A stretch of DNA of 64,000 nucleotides from NCBI GenBank assembly GCA_050288105.1, contig JBNKDE010000002.1, positions 248,001 through 312,000 of the forward strand, read 5' to 3'. Positions 59,101 through 64,000 of this stretch are shown here, piece by piece (the first letter of the stretch is position 1; the number at the start of each line of letters is the position of its first letter). This stretch comes from JACNJF01 sp050288105. GTDB taxonomy: Bacteria > Pseudomonadota > Gammaproteobacteria > GCA-001735895. A program made the position numbers and the translations under genes. The notes under the pieces were generated by a model, which did no database searches, was not told where the DNA came from, and was given only the letters and a program-made list of their open reading frames with translations.

Positions 59101-62100
59101 TCAAGGTGTAAAACTTGCCGTGACCTGGCGGTCCGCATCCATGGTCACCACGCAACCATCGCTTGAAGCCATGTCACAGCCGCTCCAGTTCAGCGTTTTG
59201 CCACCAAAGGCGTCACCAAGCAGGTTGAGCGCAGTACCCGAAGCGTAGCTATGGCTACAGACCGTGGTCGGTTCAGCGCTATTAATGCACTGGAAATCAG
59301 AGGGTAGTGGCAGACTAAACACCTGTCCAGCGCCTGGACCGCCCTCGATGGTGAGTGTCAGCGTATAGTTGCCGTTAGCAGGAGGGTCAGGCAGAGGTGG
59401 TGATGTCACCGTGCCCAGACACATACGCGCAGTTTGCAGCGACTGGCCCGCCATGATCAGACTGGCAGGTCGCGTACCGAGCTGGGTATCGACTGCAAGT
59501 GACGCCAGATTCAGGCTGCCAGAAAGGGCCGTCGATTGCGTAAAGGCTGTGCCTTCGGTAGCACCCAGATACTGACTGGCCGCAGCACCATCGAAGCTGG
59601 CCAGCAATGACTGGCAGCCTTCGCTGATGGTACCGCTGGCATCGAGCCGCAAAATCCAGGCATCGGTTACCGCACCGCTGTTGCTGTCATCCCCATCCCA
59701 GCCGAGGGCGAAAGAGGTGGTTTTACCGGCTACCAGCAGGCTGCCATCGGCAAGGACATGAATATCGTTAAGGCTCTCGTCACCACCAGCACCGTAGATG
59801 CGCAGGCGATCAGGCTCCAGATCGGCATTGAAGCGGATCAGGGCCATATTGTCGCCACCGTAGGGCATAGAATGCGGATTACCGTCTTTATCGTAGGCTA
59901 TCTCGCGTGACACCAGCGCTGAGGAGGTATACCCCAACCAGAACCCACCCTGGGGCGTTGCCATCAACCGTATTGGCGGCGTTTGCAACTGATCTGCGTC
60001 CAGCCATCGATGCAGCGGCCGATTGATTTCGCCACCAGCACCTCTGGGTGAGAGATCCCGCCGTTGCAGAATGTCACCGCTGGCCGAATCGAGCTTGAGC
60101 AGCGTGATCGCTGGCTGTGCACTTGCCGACGAGGTGTTGGCAATGGTGAGGATGGGCTGCTCCGACTGGCCATCGTCGATCACCAGGGGCAGGACGCTGG
60201 GACGGCTGCTGTCGTCAAAAGTCCAGCTGTGCTGCCAGCGCAGTGAGCCGTCGCTGCCAACACGGGCAGCATATAGCAGGATCGGCCCGTCTATGCTTAG
60301 TGCATAGATATGCCCACTTAGCAGAAGGTCGCCATCGGAAAACTCGGCACCGCCCAGAGAGCCGTAACCCTGATACAGGGATGTATCAGTCCAGCTGGGT
60401 AGCAGACTCCAGATCAGCTGACCGCTCAGATCGTAAACCGCCCAGCCATTAGTTCCGATAACCATGAAGCGCTTGCTATCAGCCAGCGGCACTATTGATG
60501 AAGGAATTAATCTCGCAGGGGCTACCAGCCGCTGCTCAATGAGTCCGTCACGCAGGAAGATCAATCCACCATTATGTTCCAGGATTACAGTGCGACCATC
60601 GGCCAGTTCGGCGACACTCTTTGGCGCTCCAGACAGGCGGGTATAGAGACTGCCTGCGTCGAACAACAGAGTGTCGCTGCTGTCGTAAATGCGCAGATCA
60701 ACAAAACCATATTCGTGAATGGAATAGCCGTAAGGGTTGAGCTCCAGTGATTGCGCGCGCACATCACCGGCCTGTCGCCACAGGCTGTCACCCTGATTGC
60801 TGAGAGTAGCGTTGGAGGCCCCGAGAGAAATATGGAACAGGAACCTCTCGTCGTTCACAGGATCGGAGGCGTCATCAGCAAGCAGTAGTCTGAAGGCGCC
60901 ATCCTGCCAGGCGACAATCTGTTTGTTGCGCATTAGTGAATTACTGATACCCGTGGCAGTCAGGTCGAAATCACCTGCCTGAACGCCCTGGGAATCCCAC
61001 AGCATCAGATGACGCGGGTTACTGCTCAGACCAGCAAACAGGCAACCGCCTATCTCCTTGCAGGCCAGGCCGACCGGCCTGATATTCAGGCTGTCAAGAT
61101 CGAGATTCCACAGAAAACTACCGTTGGTGTCCAGGCCCAGGTAGTAGAGGTGATCACGATGACGTTCATCTTCAAGATAGAGTACCAGGTTGGTGTTGCC
61201 CGACTGCATACGCATCTGTGATATCGACATAAAATTATAACCGCCGGAAGTGCTGGTTTGCCAGGGTCCGAGGGTCTGCGACCAGCGCGAGCCATCTGCG
61301 CCATCGTAGGCCGTTACCGTGTATTCAGTGGTATTCATGTAGTAGCTATCTACCTGCAGCCTGGGGATTGCGATGGCATAACTACCACTATGCGCGACAG
61401 CCAGCTTGACATGATCAACCCAGCGCTTAAACAGTTTCCATTCCGACGAGTTGGGTACTGTGCGTTCATCAACCTGTTTGATGGTCTGTAGTCCACCAGT
61501 CGAATCATAGTGAAACAGCAACAGGCGGGTACGCCTGGTAATGCCGTAACGACTGGTTTCGACATAAGCAGTCTCCCGCACGAGCACGAAGGCACCCTGA
61601 AAGCCCGTTGATGAAACCGCGCTTTCAACCTGCAGCACTTCAACATTCTGTAAGCTGGCGGGGAAGCCGTTGATATCGCTATCCGCACTGCTCCAGAGGG
61701 TCACGCTAAAATCCATCACCTGAGCATGCTGCCAGAGCCGTGATGGCGGCTGGCTGAGATCGCTGCTGAACTGCTCTCGATTGACATGGAGGGTATAGAG
61801 GTTGCGAGTACGATTGATATCGAAGCTGACATTCAGACGTCCATCAGGTAACAGGCGATGCATGTCGTTCAATGTAGCGAAGCTCGAGCTACTCTGTGCT
61901 ATCTCGGCGTTACCCACCTGATTACCGTTGTTGTCCAGCTCAAGCAATGCGAGTGCATCCCCATTAGCGCTGCCATAGACTCGATAGCCGTTGTTAGTCG
62001 CTAGCACGCTGCTGGCGTTGAAGGGCATATTCTCGCCGAAAACCTTCGCGAAGGTGGTGACTCCTGGCTCTCCACCGCCACCGCTTCCACCACAGCCAGC

Positions 62101-62172
62101 AATGGCTATCGCGAGGAAAACCAGACCCAGAAGTCTGGGGTATAGAGATGTGGGTCCCGTTTTTTTATCCAT
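59101..62172 (-). CDS. Very large lipoprotein with beta-propeller-like and InlB-like regions
   Basis: 1023 residues. Lipoprotein signal RLLGLVFLAIAIAGCGGSGGGG (lipobox IAGC). The bulk is a succession of beta-rich stretches with repeated phrases such as GGDESLNDIHVLADGSLLVAGKTTSFALGWDGDDSN and GSLRWQHSWTFDDSSR, resembling propeller blades. The last 80 residues (GKTLNWSGCDMASSDGCVVTMDADRQVTASF) match the bacterial repeat often called divergent InlB B-repeat, with two disulfides likely. Function unknown; surface display is likely. The start is ATG 62172. It is transcribed with the beta-helix lipoprotein. Confidence 0.72.
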   Translation of the reverse strand: MDKKTGPTSLYPRLLGLVFLAIAIAGCGGSGGGGEPGVTTFAKVFGENMPFNASSVLATNNGYRVYGSANGDALALLELDNNGNQVGNAEIAQSSSSFATLNDMHRLLPDGRLNVSFDINRTRNLYTLHVNREQFSSDLSQPPSRLWQHAQVMDFSVTLWSSADSDINGFPASLQNVEVLQVESAVSSTGFQGAFVLVRETAYVETSRYGITRRTRLLLFHYDSTGGLQTIKQVDERTVPNSSEWKLFKRWVDHVKLAVAHSGSYAIAIPRLQVDSYYMNTTEYTVTAYDGADGSRWSQTLGPWQTSTSGGYNFMSISQMRMQSGNTNLVLYLEDERHRDHLYYLGLDTNGSFLWNLDLDSLNIRPVGLACKEIGGCLFAGLSSNPRHLMLWDSQGVQAGDFDLTATGISNSLMRNKQIVAWQDGAFRLLLADDASDPVNDERFLFHISLGASNATLSNQGDSLWRQAGDVRAQSLELNPYGYSIHEYGFVDLRIYDSSDTLLFDAGSLYTRLSGAPKSVAELADGRTVILEHNGGLIFLRDGLIEQRLVAPARLIPSSIVPLADSKRFMVIGTNGWAVYDLSGQLIWSLLPSWTDTSLYQGYGSLGGAEFSDGDLLLSGHIYALSIDGPILLYAARVGSDGSLRWQHSWTFDDSSRPSVLPLVIDDGQSEQPILTIANTSSASAQPAITLLKLDSASGDILQRRDLSPRGAGGEINRPLHRWLDADQLQTPPIRLMATPQGGFWLGYTSSALVSREIAYDKDGNPHSMPYGGDNMALIRFNADLEPDRLRIYGAGGDESLNDIHVLADGSLLVAGKTTSFALGWDGDDSNSGAVTDAWILRLDASGTISEGCQSLLASFDGAAASQYLGATEGTAFTQSTALSGSLNLASLAVDTQLGTRPASLIMAGQSLQTARMCLGTVTSPPLPDPPANGNYTLTLTIEGGPGAGQVFSLPLPSDFQCINSAEPTTVCSHSYASGTALNLLGDAFGGKTLNWSGCDMASSDGCVVTMDADRQVTASFTP

Positions 62173-62405
62173 TGTATATTCCACATTTTTCTTAAACTTA
62201 CTTATCTGTGGCAGGTAGTGCGAAAATGGTTCGAAAAATTTTAGCACAACAGGCATAGTCTGGATAAAGTACTAAATTCACCACTTAGCTATATACGGGC
62301 CTCATAGATTACCTTACGGTGAATAAATATTGAACCGCTCAAGCTCGAAAGATGGTGACACGAAGAAAATATTGCTGACCTGATGATTTTTTTTATCCGC
62401 AGCCC

Positions 62406-62996
62406 CTATTCAAGGTTCCTCCGCTCAGTATTAAAAGTACCAGAGTAACGATAGATTTGGCCAAATATAGGGTGATGTAAACGAAAGTCCATTTCAAAGT
62501 GATTATCATCTATCGCCTTTTCCTGAATAGTGGTATGGCCTAATAGCATCCACTCTGGAACACTTAGGCGCAACTTACCCAGCCGAATTTCAAAACCTTT
62601 GCCTTCATAGTGCAGGATTTCATTCTCTACCTTTACGGCCATCCTCAAACCAATGAATCGATTTACAAATTCAATCAATTCATTTCCCTGGTGATATTGC
62701 CATACACTTTTAAAGATAATCTTCTTTCCATCCTGGAAGTTGATTTCACGCCTCCAGTACTGTTTATTCCTGCTAATGGATTTTTCAACCGTTGCTGGAA
62801 TCTCATTCCCTGCTCGATTAATCAATGCACCCAATATCCTCAACAGGTTTAGTGGTAGCTGCATCGCTTTCGGGTATTCAATACTCAACTTACCTACATC
62901 TGCATTATCTTCACCCTGATAATGTGCCTTTAACGATTGTGGTAGCTGTTCCCATTGATCATGTAACGCCTGTTGCATAATTGATAAGGGTTTCAT
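62406..62996 (-). CDS. DUF4166 protein
   Basis: 196 residues; SIMQQALHDQWEQLPQSLKAHYQGE at the N-terminus, and INRAGNEIPATVEKSISRNKQYWRREINFQDGKKIIFKS in the middle, match DUF4166 in pattern, with a C-terminal beta stretch LHHPIFGQIYRYSGTF. GGAGGTTAAA decides the start at 62996. The function is unknown. It follows the DUF2269 gene, and in many bacteria this domain is found attached to or next to SDR proteins, as here. Confidence 0.75.
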   Translation of the reverse strand: MKPLSIMQQALHDQWEQLPQSLKAHYQGEDNADVGKLSIEYPKAMQLPLNLLRILGALINRAGNEIPATVEKSISRNKQYWRREINFQDGKKIIFKSVWQYHQGNELIEFVNRFIGLRMAVKVENEILHYEGKGFEIRLGKLRLSVPEWMLLGHTTIQEKAIDDNHFEMDFRLHHPIFGQIYRYSGTFNTERRNLE

Positions 62997-62997
62997 T

Positions 62998-63471
62998 TTA
63001 ACCTCCAAAGCTATATTTCATGACCATCAGCAGAACAATAAGGACCATTGCGATAAACGCAGGAATACCGAGATAAAACCAGATACGTGCATAGCGCCAA
63101 TATTGACTGTCTAAATCTGTTTTCTGTTCAACCGCCAGCTGTGCAAGTTTTTGCATGCGAATTTGCAACCACACGACGGGTAACCAGCACAGTCCCGCTA
63201 GCGTATAAAGTGCCAGACTGATCAACACCCAGGGCGTGGTGAATGGAAGGTGCAGCACATACACCATCCACAAACCGGTTATCGGTTGAACCACAATTGT
63301 AGGAGTGGTAAATAACCAGTCCGCCAGCACCACATGTTTATTCACTATAGCGATATGGGTTACATTCCTGCTTCGATCAGCCATCCATTTATAAAAAGCA
63401 CTGCCAAGACCGGTTCCAAACAACAGCACCATACTTAACAGGTGCACATATTTAAGCGTTAGATAAGTCAT
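62998..63471 (-). CDS. DUF2269 integral membrane protein
   Basis: 157 residues with four membrane helices (LLSMVLLFGTGLGSAFYKW, TTPTIVVQPITGLWMVYVL, WVLISLALYTLAGLCWLPVVW, IPAFIAMVLIVLLMVMKY). KYVHLLSMVLLFGTGLG is the DUF2269 N-terminus. No known activity. Starts at the last base of the SDR gene and ends within 2 bp of the DUF4166 start, so the three are one operon. Confidence 0.82.
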   Translation of the reverse strand: MTYLTLKYVHLLSMVLLFGTGLGSAFYKWMADRSRNVTHIAIVNKHVVLADWLFTTPTIVVQPITGLWMVYVLHLPFTTPWVLISLALYTLAGLCWLPVVWLQIRMQKLAQLAVEQKTDLDSQYWRYARIWFYLGIPAFIAMVLIVLLMVMKYSFGG

Positions 63472-64000
63472 TATTGCTCTCCCACATGTTGCGGCATATG
63501 GCCGATAAAGTTTGCCAGTGGAGTTACATCTGCAGTATTTCCCCGCTGTAACATTCTCAGGTTATCCGGATTCATCAGTGGATTCAGATGACGCGCAAAA
63601 CCGGCTATCACTAACGCACAATCGAATGGAATTTTTAACGCGGGAGCAGGGGACTTACCCAGTTGCTGGCGCATCAACTGCAACCAGTCCAGATAGCTAA
63701 TGGGAACCGGCCCGACCACATCCAGAGTCTGCCTGGTGTCAGGCGAGTGAATACATTGCATAACCGTATCGACCAGATCCTTAATCGCTACCGGTTGCAG
63801 CATTTGCTCACCTTCACCAATGACGGGTATCAGTGGCAAAGCTGCGAGCTTACGCAGCATTGCGCTACTAACACCGCCCTCTCCATAAACCAGAGAGGGG
63901 CACAACACAAACCAGTCACAATCACTATTGCGTAAATAATCATCCGCCTGTTTCTTGGTAGCCAGAAATGGGGTAGATGCCTGTTCATCCGCACCCAGCG
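63471..64000 (-). CDS. SDR-type NAD(P)-dependent epimerase/oxidoreductase (N-terminus outside window)
   Basis: The frame is open to the edge of the window; the visible 175 residues are the C-terminal half of an atypical SDR. TPFLATKKQADDYLRNSDCDWFVLCPSLVYGEGG contains the catalytic-lysine region and the PSxVYG turn, and VIGEGEQMLQPVAIKDLVDTVMQCIHSP is the dimer and substrate region. The family includes NAD-dependent epimerases and complex I assembly-like proteins. DUF2269 and DUF4166 genes follow without a gap. Confidence 0.85.
   Translation of the reverse strand, partial: LGADEQASTPFLATKKQADDYLRNSDCDWFVLCPSLVYGEGGVSSAMLRKLAALPLIPVIGEGEQMLQPVAIKDLVDTVMQCIHSPDTRQTLDVVGPVPISYLDWLQLMRQQLGKSPAPALKIPFDCALVIAGFARHLNPLMNPDNLRMLQRGNTADVTPLANFIGHMPQHVGEQ

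Overview
The window is ordinary bacterial chromosome, most likely from a gammaproteobacterium. The gmk-rpoZ-spoT-ridA-recG block (36.3-42.1 kb), the UvrD, DeaD and SlyD-type proteins, an MshQ-like protein, TcdA, DUF1127 and Ada all have close gammaproteobacterial counterparts in length and motif content. A sulfur-globule-type protein, a tandem thioredoxin, a DsrE-like periplasmic protein, a two-domain rhodanese and a C_GCAxxG redox protein suggest an organism that handles reduced sulfur. The genus cannot be named from sequence alone. I found no rRNA, tRNA, prophage, transposase or CRISPR array.

Layout. 0-1.3 kb: two GNAT acetyltransferases separated by a repeat array and a structured non-coding stretch. 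1.3-5.8 kb: a 1490-residue MshQ-like LamG/DUF6701 protein. 6-9 kb: small plus-strand genes (HopJ family, DUF6455, hotdog thioesterase, Bcp peroxiredoxin, GFA protein, FetB-like permease). 9-15.9 kb: deaD, an unknown gene, an FKBP isomerase, the sulfur-globule-like protein with a clear promoter and operator, uvrD and a small unknown gene. 16-18.5 kb: molybdenum cofactor operon moaB-moeA-moaD-moaE. 18.7-25.1 kb: exported thioredoxin and DsrE-like pair, dapA, arylamine N-acetyltransferase, methyltransferase, C_GCAxxG protein, rhodanese. 25.5-27.9 kb: a tightly coupled three-gene operon of an Lgt-like membrane enzyme, a radical SAM protein resembling the archaeal tetraether lipid synthase family, and a two-helix membrane protein. 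28.1-32.6 kb: a MarR-headed operon of thioesterase, enoyl reductase, beta-ketoacyl synthase and thiolase, with two copies of one perfect 12-bp palindrome as likely operator. 32.7-36 kb: DUF4336 protein and a large PKD lipoprotein. 36.3-42.1 kb: housekeeping block. 42.5-46.5 kb: diguanylate cyclase, tcdA, DUF1127, LysR, EEP hydrolase. 46.6-52.3 kb: a four-gene operon of DUF4382 lipoprotein, TonB-dependent receptor, YfiR-like protein and GGDEF-EAL protein. 52.5-56.9 kb: short asparaginase-like protein, ada-eamA pair, small exported protein, LysE exporter, NRDE protein. 56.9-62.2 kb: two very large lipoproteins in tandem. 62.4-64 kb: DUF4166, DUF2269 and the C-terminal part of a sugar-epimerase-like SDR that runs off the window.

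The two points I would look at first are the Lgt-like/radical SAM/small membrane protein operon, which looks like an undescribed lipid-modifying system and is bracketed by copies of a short repeat, and a family of about 51-bp repeats found at four places, each abutting the T-tract of a Rho-independent terminator. Third is the shared ATTAG-N6-CTAAT operator in front of the sulfur-globule-like gene and, in degenerate form, the C_GCAxxG gene.
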